DNA from: Flavobacterium sp. W4I14
GTDB taxonomy: Bacteria; Bacteroidota; Bacteroidia; Sphingobacteriales; Sphingobacteriaceae
Direction: 5' to 3'
DNA: 64,000 nucleotides
Assembly (NCBI GenBank): GCA_030817875.1
Contig: JAUSZU010000001.1
Location: 3,658,001-3,722,000 of the forward strand
Part shown: one piece after another, positions 44,155-52,549 of the stretch
How the letters are laid out: each line of letters starts with the position of its first letter
Numbering within the stretch: position 1 is the stretch's first letter
Translations under genes and position numbers: made by a program
Notes under the pieces: model-generated
What the model was told of the DNA's origin: nothing
Databases searched by the model: none
Seen by the model: the letters and a program-made list of their open reading frames with translations, nothing else

Positions 44155-45258
44155 ATGGCCAGCCCGCTTAAAGATTTATATTCTCCAGCCTTTTACGATA
44201 GATTAGCCCATGCATTAACGGTTACCGTTCCGGGTTTCGATAAAGAAAAATTTATTAAAAAGGTTTTCACTGCTGACTTCGAATCAAAAGAATTAAAAGA
44301 GCGGATGAAACATACCTCGAAGGTATTACATGATTTTTTACCCGAAGATTACCCTCAAACAATAGCGTTGATTAAAAAAACTATCGCACAGTTAAGGCTT
44401 CAGGGTATTGGAGAAGATAGCCTGGCCTATATGTTTTTACCTGATTATATCGAAACCTATGGCATTAATAATTTCGAAGGTTCGGTTGAGGCACTCGAAT
44501 TTGTTACGCAGTTTGTAAGCTGCGAATTTGCTGTTCGTCCTTTCATTTTAAAATACGGAAATGAGATGATTTTAAAAATGCAAAAATGGTCGCTGCACGA
44601 AAGCCATAAAGTAAGAAGGCTCGCCAGTGAAGGCAGCAGACCGCGCCTACCCTGGGCCATGGGTATCCCCTTTCTGAAAAAAGAGCCGACATCCATTTTA
44701 CCCATACTGGAAAACCTTAAAAAAGATCCATCAGAATATGTAAGGCGGAGCGTTGCCAACAACTTAAACGATATTGCAAAAGATCATCCCCAGGTTGTTT
44801 TAAATGTGGCTAAAAACTGGTCGGGTTTGGGTGCCGAAACAGATGCCATTATTAAACATGGCAGCCGTACATTACTTAAACAAGGCCATGCCGATATCCT
44901 TAAACATTATGGCTTAGATGATGCAGGAATTTTATTAAAAGATTTCAAAATCTTAACGCCTCAGGTCAAAATTGGCGAAAATCTGGAGTTTTCGTTTTCT
45001 ATTCTGAACGAAAATCCGACTGAACAAAAAGTGAGGTTGGAATACGCCATTTACTATAAAAAACAAAACGGCAAGAACACCAAAAAAGTGTATAAAATTT
45101 CGGAGCGGATTTACCCTGCAGGTGTAGCAATAAACATTATCCGCAAGCAAAAATTCGTATTGATTACTACACGTAAATTTCATCTGGGCGATCACCAGGT
45201 TTCGATGATCATTAACGGTGCCGAGAAGGAAATTTCACACTTCGAATTAAAGGCCTAG
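44155..45258 (+). CDS. alkC: AlkC-type DNA alkylation repair glycosylase with C-terminal Ig-like domain
   Basis: 367 residues. HEAT-like helical repeats (about 1-255) include YMFLPDYIETYGINNFEGS, ESHKVRRLASEGSRPRLPWA and PSEYVRRSVANNLNDIAKDHP, which match the AlkC/AlkD superfamily (PF08713). Residues 265-367 form a beta-rich Ig-like domain, as in AlkC proteins. These glycosylases remove N3-methyladenine and N3-methylcytosine from DNA (family knowledge). Its 3' end overlaps the convergent NUDIX gene by 12 bp. Confidence 0.85.
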   Translation: MASPLKDLYSPAFYDRLAHALTVTVPGFDKEKFIKKVFTADFESKELKERMKHTSKVLHDFLPEDYPQTIALIKKTIAQLRLQGIGEDSLAYMFLPDYIETYGINNFEGSVEALEFVTQFVSCEFAVRPFILKYGNEMILKMQKWSLHESHKVRRLASEGSRPRLPWAMGIPFLKKEPTSILPILENLKKDPSEYVRRSVANNLNDIAKDHPQVVLNVAKNWSGLGAETDAIIKHGSRTLLKQGHADILKHYGLDDAGILLKDFKILTPQVKIGENLEFSFSILNENPTEQKVRLEYAIYYKKQNGKNTKKVYKISERIYPAGVAINIIRKQKFVLITTRKFHLGDHQVSMIINGAEKEISHFELKA

Positions 45259-45705
45259 TTCGGATTTTACTTCATCAAGCAAAGCGACCTGCTTTTCATT
45301 GATGTATTTAACAGCATCAGAATAGGCAAACCATGCTGCTTTATCTATTTCAGCAAAACTTTGCCTTTTACCCGATCGCGGCGGCCATTCTATTTCGAAG
45401 GTATTACTAACAATTGTTGAAGGATCAAGATCTCCTTCCACAGCCCAGCACAATACTTTTTTACCTCCCTTTTGCACAACGGGAGTTAATTCAATGAAAT
45501 CGCCGGTTAAGCTTTGACCTGTTTCCTCTTTAAATTCGCGGACTGCAGCTGTTAAAGCTTCTTCACCTTCATTTAGTTCCCCTTTGGGCACTGTCCAAAA
45601 GCCAATATCTTTTTTAGCAAAGAACGGCCCGCCCGGATGAACCAGAAAAAAATCTACCTGCTTATTCTTTTTTTTGAAGAGCAATATTCCGGCACTTTGT
45701 TTCAT
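45247..45705 (-). CDS. NUDIX hydrolase
   Basis: 152 residues. The Nudix box is complete (GELNEGEEALTAAVREFKEE, then TGQ), preceded by GPFFAKKDIGFWTVPKGELN. The start SAGILLFKKKNKQVDFFLVHPGG and the end resemble Nudix enzymes acting on diadenosine polyphosphates or related nucleotides. Substrate unproven. It converges on and overlaps the AlkC gene by 12 bp. Confidence 0.9.
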   Translation of the reverse strand: MKQSAGILLFKKKNKQVDFFLVHPGGPFFAKKDIGFWTVPKGELNEGEEALTAAVREFKEETGQSLTGDFIELTPVVQKGGKKVLCWAVEGDLDPSTIVSNTFEIEWPPRSGKRQSFAEIDKAAWFAYSDAVKYINEKQVALLDEVKSELGL

Positions 45706-45756
45706 AAGGGTAAGGTAAGGATTTGGAATTAAAAACGGAGAATAAACTTTCCTTCA

Positions 45757-45797
45757 AATCTTCTATAAGATCCTGAAACAAGTTCAGGATGACGATA
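45757..45797. repeat. REP-like unit
   Basis: AGATCCTGAAACAAGTTCAGGATGACGA contains the dyad TCCTGAA / TTCAGGA. It is followed at 45842-45870 by a CCCCCTGCCCCCTTC / AAAGGGGG hairpin. Both are dispersed intergenic motifs. Confidence 0.5.
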
Positions 45798-45893
45798 GTC
45801 TAGCGAAAACAAAGTGATTTTTTAAACTCTTTTCATTTCTCATCCCCCTGCCCCCTTCAAAGGGGGACAACAACACTCAAGAAAATAAGCTTT

Positions 45894-45934
45894 TTAATAA
45901 AAAAGCAGTTAAGCTTTTACACTTAACCGCTTTT
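45894..45934 (-). terminator. Terminator of the 63-aa gene
   Basis: Stem AAAAGC-A-GTTAAG / CTTAAC-C-GCTTTT (45901-45913 with 45922-45934). Read on the minus strand it is followed by a T-rich run. Confidence 0.65.
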
Positions 45935-45972
45935 ATATAATCTGGTATGATGAGATTTTATCAGAGGCGCTC

Positions 45973-46164
45973 TTACAACAACCCGTACAACCCGTGAGCG
46001 TAATTCCTTAATGAAGATGATACCGTCTTCATCTTATCGGGAGATGGGCCTTTCACTTTATAAGCTTCTGGATGAAGTTCTAAAGGTTGTTCGTTAATTT
46101 GTTCTAATGTGTTTCTGTTGCTTAATGTAGCATGTTGTTCTTCGCTTAATTTTAAAGGTGCCAT
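45973..46164 (-). CDS. Small hypothetical protein (63 aa)
   Basis: Soluble and charged, beginning MAPLKLSEEQHATLSNRNTL and ending in VSSSLRNYAHGLYGLL. No signal peptide or domain. A clear terminator follows within 40 bp, which supports a real transcript. No family was recognised. Confidence 0.5.
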   Translation of the reverse strand: MAPLKLSEEQHATLSNRNTLEQINEQPLELHPEAYKVKGPSPDKMKTVSSSLRNYAHGLYGLL

Positions 46165-46235
46165 GATCTTGAAATTTATACTAGAACAACAGGATTATCT
46201 GGAATAAGTTTGCAGTTTTTTGTAAATTTTTAAAA

Positions 46236-46429
46236 TTATTGTCCAAGACTCGAAATCCAGTTTTCGGTATCCGAAATTTTAATCGGCAGGCCCGAAGCAA
46301 CGATTTCAGCACGCCTCCTGCATTGATATCCTCTTGCGTGATATAGTTCTTTTTAAAAGGCTTTCCGTTAAGAAAAACAGCCTTGATATATTTTTACAAG
46401 CCACTAGAAATTACGGCACAGTCATTTTC
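46236..46429 (-). pseudogene. Decayed C-terminus of a glycoside hydrolase (GH92-like)
   Basis: On the minus strand the sequence reads KYIKAVFLNGKPFKKNYITQ and EDINAGGVL, then after a one-base shift EIVASGLPIKISDTENWISS and LGQ-stop. An in-frame TAA (46394-46396) precedes it, with a few more residues (ENDCAVISSGL) before that. The pattern Y-I-x-(S/A)-x-x-LNGKP-x-x-K-x-YI-T-x-x-DI-x-x-GG is that of the C-terminal end of GH92 alpha-mannosidases. The start and catalytic parts are gone. It lies directly behind the DUF2911 terminator. Confidence 0.45.
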
Positions 46430-46441
46430 AAAAAAAGGCAT

Positions 46442-46473
46442 AAAAAAACCGTCCAAATCTAAAATCAGGACGG
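46442..46473 (-). terminator. Terminator of the DUF2911 gene
   Basis: Stem CCGTCC / GGACGG (46449-46454 with 46468-46473). On the minus strand it is followed by seven T (46442-46448). Confidence 0.8.
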
Positions 46474-46494
46474 CTGTGAAATAATTTTATCTGA

Positions 46495-47013
46495 TTATTT
46501 AATAGTAACCGGAACAGAAATTTTATCCCATTCTAAAGCGAACCCGCTTTTGGTAATTTTATAAACCAAACGCTCTTGTGTAGCTTTTAAGGCTTTGGTT
46601 TTAACATCAACACGTAAAGCATCTTTAGCTTCTTCGTATTTGTAAGCACCCCATTGTTTTGGTTCTTTGTTAAAAATAGCTGTCCAGGTTCCGCTTTCTT
46701 TAGGGATTAAAAAGAAACTGTATTTTCCTGCTGCCAAAGGTTTACCTTCAACTACGATATCTTTATCCGTTTCGAAAGTAGTAGCCTCGTTTGCACCTGC
46801 ACGCCATACTTTATCAAAGGCTTCTAAACCGCCCCAGATTTTACGTCCTTTTACAGCAGGGCTGCTGTAGGTGATGGTAATGGTTGCACCTTTAACTTTT
46901 CCCGTTGCTGTAGCCGCTGGACTTGGCTTAGGCTGAGCATCTTGTGCCATTGCACTTACAGAAATGGTAATTGCTGTAAATAGCAATGCGATTGATTTAA
47001 TCATCGTTTTCAT
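46495..47013 (-). CDS. DUF2911 exported protein
   Basis: 172 residues. Signal peptide with cleavage after AMA-Q. The DUF2911 pattern is clear: [53 protein letters not shown] and [17 protein letters not shown]. Family members are periplasmic and uncharacterised; the beta-rich fold has a conserved RAGANEAT loop. It is monocistronic with its own terminator. Confidence 0.9.
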   Translation of the reverse strand: MKTMIKSIALLFTAITISVSAMAQDAQPKPSPAATATGKVKGATITITYSSPAVKGRKIWGGLEAFDKVWRAGANEATTFETDKDIVVEGKPLAAGKYSFFLIPKESGTWTAIFNKEPKQWGAYKYEEAKDALRVDVKTKALKATQERLVYKITKSGFALEWDKISVPVTIK

Positions 47014-47156
47014 AGTATTATATTTATCTGTTTTTGTTGTTTTTGATTTTACGAATTTATGGCTTTAGGTTGATAAAACTATAATCCCAGTGTCTAAAAA
47101 ATTGTGCAAAACTTTACTGTTTTTGAATCTATTTCTCAGCTTTAGACCAAACCGCT

Positions 47157-47780
47157 TTATTTTCTTCTTCCAACAAATCTGATTACCGAGCCCAGGCCGT
47201 TGTGAAACAACCCCTCATTCAGTTCAATTTCTTTTTCTTCCAGCACCAGAATCTCATAATTTTCGAAATCGGCTCTTATTTCCTCGATCGAAAATAGCAT
47301 ATCTATTTCTTTTGGTCCGCCAACTTTTTCGTTTTTGGCAAGATAATCAAGGTGTTTCTTGCTAAAAGCTTCGAAAATAAGCAAACCGCCCTTGCATAAA
47401 TAGTTACTTAATGTTTTGTGGTAAGTTGATTTAATTGCCGATGGAAAGTGTGCATAAATTAAGGCAATGGCATCAAACTGTTCAGCTTTATAGTCTAGTT
47501 CCTGGAGTTCTCCCACCTGGTAATCAATACTAACATTATTGTTTTCTGCGAGTTGAAGTGCTTTATTCTTTCCTTCAATACTGATATCAAAGGCCGAAAC
47601 CTTCCAGCCGAGTTTAGCGGCAAAAACAGCATTTCGGCCTTCCCCTTCTGCCGGAAAAAGTATGGTTCCGGTCTCGAGCTGCATCAACTGCGCTTTTAAA
47701 TAGTTATTTGGTTGTTCGCCATAAGCAAATTCATTGGTACTGTATCGGTCATTCCACCTATCTACCCAAGCGTCTTTCAT
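47157..47780 (-). CDS. Class I SAM-dependent methyltransferase
   Basis: 207 residues. The start [20 protein letters not shown] is followed by the SAM site [18 protein letters not shown]. The acidic motif II ([15 protein letters not shown]) and [12 protein letters not shown] follow. It resembles the TehB-like/thiopurine-methyltransferase group. The end is [18 protein letters not shown]. Substrate unknown. It lies between the DUF2911 gene and the symporter operon, all on the minus strand but well separated. Confidence 0.85.
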   Translation of the reverse strand: MKDAWVDRWNDRYSTNEFAYGEQPNNYLKAQLMQLETGTILFPAEGEGRNAVFAAKLGWKVSAFDISIEGKNKALQLAENNNVSIDYQVGELQELDYKAEQFDAIALIYAHFPSAIKSTYHKTLSNYLCKGGLLIFEAFSKKHLDYLAKNEKVGGPKEIDMLFSIEEIRADFENYEILVLEEKEIELNEGLFHNGLGSVIRFVGRRK

Positions 47781-47870
47781 ATTTAGCGTTATCTATTTTG
47801 TCGAAAATAAAGGTATCAAATTTTAGGCTTGCGCTCGGGCAGCAAATATCTGCTGCACGTAAAATTAGGT

Positions 47871-49565
47871 TTATTTGTCGACTACCGTTTTTGGATTAGA
47901 AAACAAGAGACCAATTACCGAGAACATAATTACTGCTGCTGCGCCGATTACATTGAGCCAAAGGAATGAAACAATATCGAATTCATATACAGCAACAACG
48001 GCAATTTCGGATAAGATGGCAGCAATAAATACAATGGGTCCGTTTATCTTTTTAAAATAAAATGCCACTAAAAAAATGCCAAGAATTGGTCCATAAAAAA
48101 GTGAACCCAGTACATTAACGGCTTCTATTAACGAACCCATCTGTGTAGCAAACATGGCAACAGCTATTGAAAAAATGCCCCATGCCAAAGTGTGCAAACG
48201 GCTATATTTCAGTTCAGTCTCATCATCTACTTCTTTTTTACCAAAAATAAGGTGTACATCTTTTAGCGAACAGGCAGCCAGCGAATTTAATGCAGCTGAA
48301 ATAGACCCCCAGCTGGCCAAAAAGATAACGGCGAAAAGCAGGCCGATCATCCCGACAGGAAGGGTATTCTTTACAAAGTATAAAAAGATATAATTGGTAT
48401 CGGTTTTCTCCGCATTGTAATTCGACTTGTTGATTGCCTCTTCTACCCTGCCATGCAGTTCTTTTACCTGCTTTTGGGTCGATTTAAAATTCGCTATCGA
48501 AGCATTTAAAGATGGTAATTGCTTTTCCTTTTCTATCAGGATATTTTTTGATTGCCGGTTAAATTTCTGTGCTAAAGCATTATGTTCTTTCTCGAAAGCA
48601 GCCGCCTGCTGTGGCTGTGTTTCCTTTAAATACTGATAGGAGCGTTCATTGAAATAAATTGGTGCCGGCTTCAATGAGAAGAAAGCAAACAATAATGCGC
48701 CGATTAACAGGATAGCGAACTGCATCGGGATTTTAACCAGCCCATTCAACAGTAATCCCATTTTAGCATTGGTATTGTCTTTCGCGGTAATGTATCTTCC
48801 CACCTGGCTCTGATCAGTACCGAAGTAAGAAAGCGCGAGGAAAAAGCCTCCGATTAAACCACTCCAGATATTATATTTATCCTTCCAATCGAATTCGGTG
48901 GTAATTACATTTAATTTACCCGATTTCCCGGCCAGGTAAAGTGCATCTTTAAATCCGATTCCATTAGGCATATTCTGCACCAGAAGGTACCCAGCAAAAG
49001 CCATTGTTCCCAAAATGATCAAAAACTGCAGTTTCTGCGTGTGTGCAATTGCTTTTGCACCACCAACATAGGTATAAATCAATAGAATCCCTCCGGTAAG
49101 GATATTGGTTAAATAAATGTTCCAGTTTAAAACACTAGAGAGGATAATACTTGGTGCATAAATGCTGATTCCTGTCGATAATCCCCGTGAAAACAAAAAC
49201 AGCAACGACGTTAAAACCCTTGTTTTTTTATCGAAACGGTTTTCCAAATATTCATAGGCCGTATATACATTCAACCTTTGAAAAATCGGGATGAAAGTAA
49301 TGCAAATAACAATCATTGCCAGTGGCAGACCAAAATAGTACTGCACGAAGCGCATGCCATCGGTATAAGCCTGCCCTGGTGCTGATAAAAAAGTAATGGC
49401 ACTGGCCTGCGTAGCCATAATACCCAATAGCACAATGTACCAGGGCATTTTATTATCGGCCTTTAAATAGGAAGCATTGCTTTTTTGCCCACGACCAATA
49501 AAAACACCATAGGTTACCACAGCAAGCAAGGTAAATATCAGTACCGCCCAATCGATATTACTCAT
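47871..49565 (-). CDS. Sodium:solute symporter (SSS family)
   Basis: 564 residues with 13 or more hydrophobic helices. The SSS pattern is seen in VLLGIMATQASAITFLSAPG, SRGLSTGISIYAPSIILSSV, LSYFGTDQSQVGRYITAKD and ASWGSISAALNSLAACSLKD. A long hydrophilic loop between helices 9 and 10 (about 305-390, Gln- and Lys-rich) is larger than usual. Its start overlaps the stop of a 34-codon gene (ATGA), which in turn overlaps the PIG-L gene. Probably imports the sugar released by that enzyme (inference). Confidence 0.88.
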   Translation of the reverse strand: MSNIDWAVLIFTLLAVVTYGVFIGRGQKSNASYLKADNKMPWYIVLLGIMATQASAITFLSAPGQAYTDGMRFVQYYFGLPLAMIVICITFIPIFQRLNVYTAYEYLENRFDKKTRVLTSLLFLFSRGLSTGISIYAPSIILSSVLNWNIYLTNILTGGILLIYTYVGGAKAIAHTQKLQFLIILGTMAFAGYLLVQNMPNGIGFKDALYLAGKSGKLNVITTEFDWKDKYNIWSGLIGGFFLALSYFGTDQSQVGRYITAKDNTNAKMGLLLNGLVKIPMQFAILLIGALLFAFFSLKPAPIYFNERSYQYLKETQPQQAAAFEKEHNALAQKFNRQSKNILIEKEKQLPSLNASIANFKSTQKQVKELHGRVEEAINKSNYNAEKTDTNYIFLYFVKNTLPVGMIGLLFAVIFLASWGSISAALNSLAACSLKDVHLIFGKKEVDDETELKYSRLHTLAWGIFSIAVAMFATQMGSLIEAVNVLGSLFYGPILGIFLVAFYFKKINGPIVFIAAILSEIAVVAVYEFDIVSFLWLNVIGAAAVIMFSVIGLLFSNPKTVVDK

Positions 49566-49666
49566 GCCCAGAATTTAGTAAACAGGTAATAAAATACAAT
49601 CTGAAATACCAGCGCCAAAGCGAGTAAAATATACCAGGTATTCCAGTTTTTGAATTGATTTTTCAT
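49562..49666 (-). CDS. 34-residue membrane peptide coupled to the symporter
   Basis: The frame MKNQFKNWNTWYILLALALV then FQIVFYYLFTKFWA has a short basic, aromatic N-terminus and one membrane helix filling residues 11-30. Its ATG shares the A of the TGA of the upstream gene (TGATG) and its TGA overlaps the symporter ATG by 4 bp, so all three are translationally coupled. This placement is strong evidence that it is a real gene. Small membrane subunits accompany some SSS transporters (family knowledge for other groups); this one I do not recognise. Confidence 0.7.
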   Translation of the reverse strand: MKNQFKNWNTWYILLALALVFQIVFYYLFTKFWA

Positions 49667-52134
49667 CACTTCCCGGCTGATAAAAAGTTAAAGAACAATC
49701 TGGCTGCACCAACATTTCCGGCAGGCAATTGCCTGAAAAAAGCTAAAGGCGTATAAATAAAATTTCCTTTACCATATTTTGCATACAGGGTCGATCCTTG
49801 AAGCGGCTCTTCATCAGTATCGTGCATCTCGAAAAGCGGTTCGTACTTAGCATCCCATTTATCAGGGAAATAAGCACCGCGCTCCTGCACCCAGCCTTTA
49901 AAATCGTCAGCAGTAATTTTATTTGGGTAGTTTAACAGTTTATGTTCGGGTTTCAAAAATTTAACTTCTGCATTTTCTTCGGTCACCCTTTTACCACTGA
50001 TGCTAAACGGATAAACACCAAAATCCTGTAGCGCCATATCTTGTGTAGTATTGTACTGCATTACAATGGTTCCACCGTTTTCTACATAACCGCGTAAAGC
50101 AGTTTGCCAGTTTTTAATTCTTTTTTCGGTATTGATTACCCTTACTCCTGTTACCACGGCATCGTAACTGGCCAGTTTTGCTGAATTCAGGATATCTGCT
50201 TCTGTTAATACATCAACCTGCAAACCTGCCTGTCTTAAAAACTCAGGGATCAGATCTCCTGCCCCTTCAATATACCCAACTTTTTTCGCCAGCACCTTTA
50301 CGTCTCCTTTAATCAACCAGGTTGTGGCCGGAACAAAATACTGTAGTGTTGGCAAATGCGGGTACTGAATTAATACCTGGCCTTTTGAATATTCATTCGC
50401 TTCTGATGAGAAAACAGCTTCTAATTTATTCTGGCTGGTTTTAATTTTTGCTAAATCTTCAACCGGGAGCAGAAAATTCATCGTATTGATGGTATTCTCT
50501 GCCAGGTTAATCCCTTGAAAGGTTTTCACCACCTGGTTGCCGATTTTGAAACTCACCTTACCATAATTAATATTCTTATTGGCTCTTAAGCGAAGGCTAA
50601 CATTTAAAGCTTCTTTTTCTTTAGCGAAATAAACCGGCTCGCTAAAACTTAAATCGAGCGCAGGGATGATCCTGAGGGCTTCTACAACATCACCTTTAAC
50701 AGGATCTAATTTTTTATAAGATAAAGGCAATCTGATTTCAAATTTTTCCGATTCTATTTTCAGTGACAACAGCACATTAACAGGCGATTGCATTTCCGGA
50801 AGCCCGATTAAAGTGTCATTAGCTACGCTGAATGTTGCCGCATCTTTTGCAGGCCTGGCTAACCAGTAAGGTTCTGTAGGTGCCGCATCTGCCGGAATCT
50901 GAATCTTGCGTTCAATGGTAATCAACGAGTCGTTAGCAAGTTTTCTATTTAAATTATCTGTCTGGTTTAACCAGTTCACACTTTCAATGGTAACAGGGGT
51001 AGCAGACCTTGAAATTAAGTTTAAACGGAAATTATAACTATTGCCGGCAATTGCTTCGGGTTGATTGGTTACCACCTCGCCCATAAAACCTACACTGCTT
51101 AAAATGATGTTATCGATAGCCGCAAGTTTGTCTTTTCTCAGGGCTGCATCCTGCAGTTCGGCAATTCTCTTTCTCAGCATCAACAGTCCGTGCAGGCTCT
51201 TATCAGGCTGGTTATAATTGAAAGATAATAGCACAATATCAATCAGTTCATCAATATCGCCTATGCCTTTGTCTGACCAGTTAAGGTTTAAACCATCGAA
51301 CAAAGTTCTTTTAGCAGGATCGCCCAAAACATTTGTAAAATAATCGGAACGTACACCAGCCACCGACTGTGTTCCTGCTCCCTGGCTTTTGTGTAAACTT
51401 CGGCTTAACCCTGCCAATTCACCATAGCCCATTCCCAGTTGTGCATCGTATTGCCCAACAGTTGCCTTTAACTGATTTTCTGCTGTGGTATTTACTGAAC
51501 CAAATCTAAAAGTGTTCCACAATAGTCTTTTTGGTTGCCAGACAGAAACATATTTAAGCTGGTTTGGAAACATATTTTTATCGGCAGCAGCCTTAAATGC
51601 CTTCTCTGCAACAACGGCTGAAGCCGCATGTTGTCCGTGACCTGCAGCAGCAGTTGGCGGGAATCGGCAGATAATCACATCAGGCCTAAATTTTCTGATC
51701 ACCCAAACCACATCGGCGGTAATGCTATCGGCATCCCACTGTTTAAAAGTATCGTTGGTATTTTTAGAGAAGCCGAAATCGATTGCCCTGGTGAAAAATT
51801 GCTGCGCACCGTCTAGTCTACGGGCTTCCAAAAGTTCGTGTGTCCTGATCAGTCCTAAGGCAGCACCTTGTTCTGTGCCCAAAAGGTTTTGTCCGCCATC
51901 TCCCCTGGTAAGCGATAAATAAGCCGTTTCTACGTTTTGATCGTTGATTAACCAAGATAATAAACCAGTATTCTCATCATCGGGGTGAGCAGCCAGGTAT
52001 AAAACTTTTGGAAGGTGTTTTAGTGTTTTCAACTCCCTGTAGATTTCTGAAGATTTGGCTGGGCGTACTTGCTGGGCAGCACAAAAAACAGCCGGAAAGC
52101 AAAATATAAATATTGCGGTTAGTCTCTTAAACAT
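49666..52134 (-). CDS. PIG-L/LmbE deacetylase-like exported protein, large form
   Basis: 822 residues from the ATG giving the signal peptide MFKRLTAIFIFCFPAVFCAA. An earlier in-frame ATG adds 11 residues without a signal. The PIG-L domain (about 40-290) has the zinc motif AAHPDDEN, LTRGDGGQN and RTHELLEARRLDG, then RPDVIICRFP and GHGQHAASA, where the His residues complete the metal site. The middle is beta-rich and Ig-like. The C-terminal third (about 600-815) resembles a class I glutamine-amidotransferase-like fold (YDAVVTGVRVINT, GYVENGGTIVMQYNT). Probably a periplasmic de-N-acetylase of sugar conjugates. The first gene of the operon. Confidence 0.82.
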   Translation of the reverse strand: MFKRLTAIFIFCFPAVFCAAQQVRPAKSSEIYRELKTLKHLPKVLYLAAHPDDENTGLLSWLINDQNVETAYLSLTRGDGGQNLLGTEQGAALGLIRTHELLEARRLDGAQQFFTRAIDFGFSKNTNDTFKQWDADSITADVVWVIRKFRPDVIICRFPPTAAAGHGQHAASAVVAEKAFKAAADKNMFPNQLKYVSVWQPKRLLWNTFRFGSVNTTAENQLKATVGQYDAQLGMGYGELAGLSRSLHKSQGAGTQSVAGVRSDYFTNVLGDPAKRTLFDGLNLNWSDKGIGDIDELIDIVLLSFNYNQPDKSLHGLLMLRKRIAELQDAALRKDKLAAIDNIILSSVGFMGEVVTNQPEAIAGNSYNFRLNLISRSATPVTIESVNWLNQTDNLNRKLANDSLITIERKIQIPADAAPTEPYWLARPAKDAATFSVANDTLIGLPEMQSPVNVLLSLKIESEKFEIRLPLSYKKLDPVKGDVVEALRIIPALDLSFSEPVYFAKEKEALNVSLRLRANKNINYGKVSFKIGNQVVKTFQGINLAENTINTMNFLLPVEDLAKIKTSQNKLEAVFSSEANEYSKGQVLIQYPHLPTLQYFVPATTWLIKGDVKVLAKKVGYIEGAGDLIPEFLRQAGLQVDVLTEADILNSAKLASYDAVVTGVRVINTEKRIKNWQTALRGYVENGGTIVMQYNTTQDMALQDFGVYPFSISGKRVTEENAEVKFLKPEHKLLNYPNKITADDFKGWVQERGAYFPDKWDAKYEPLFEMHDTDEEPLQGSTLYAKYGKGNFIYTPLAFFRQLPAGNVGAARLFFNFLSAGK

Positions 52135-52362
52135 AGAATTTGTTTTGCAAAAACCAAATATGCTCAAAAAGCTTTTACTTTAATGCTTCCGAAACGAAAA
52201 AGGTACAAAATAAGTCGGGAGTCGGAAGTCCAGAGTCGGAAGTCCAAAGACCAAAGCATAAAGACCAAAGCTTAAAGATCAAAAATAACCATGCATTTGT
52301 CAGTCTGAGCGTAATCGAAGACCTTAGGCCGTTTTTATGAAAAATCATTTAATCTAAACCTA

Positions 52363-52437
52363 TGGCCTGTGTCCGCACAGACCACTCCTTTCTTTCGCAA
52401 TATTTATCTTTTCGTTCTGTGGGGACACAGACCGAGG
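52363..52437. repeat. Inverted GGTCTGTG/CACAGACC hairpin repeat
   Basis: GGCCTGTGTCCGCACAGACC on the left and TCTGTGGGGACACAGACC on the right. A single unit of the same kind lies at 59866-59886. Around it (52205-52290 and 52440-52480) runs a low-complexity stretch with TCGGAAGTCC and CAAAGACCAAAGC units. No gene is present in 52135-52549. Confidence 0.55.
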
Positions 52438-52549
52438 AAGAAGAGTTGGGAGTCTGAAGTCCAAAGCCTAAAAACCAAAGCCGTTAATTTTATCCACGTC
52501 GTCATCTTTCGATATTTTTATACTTAATATTGCAGCATAAATTTTACCT

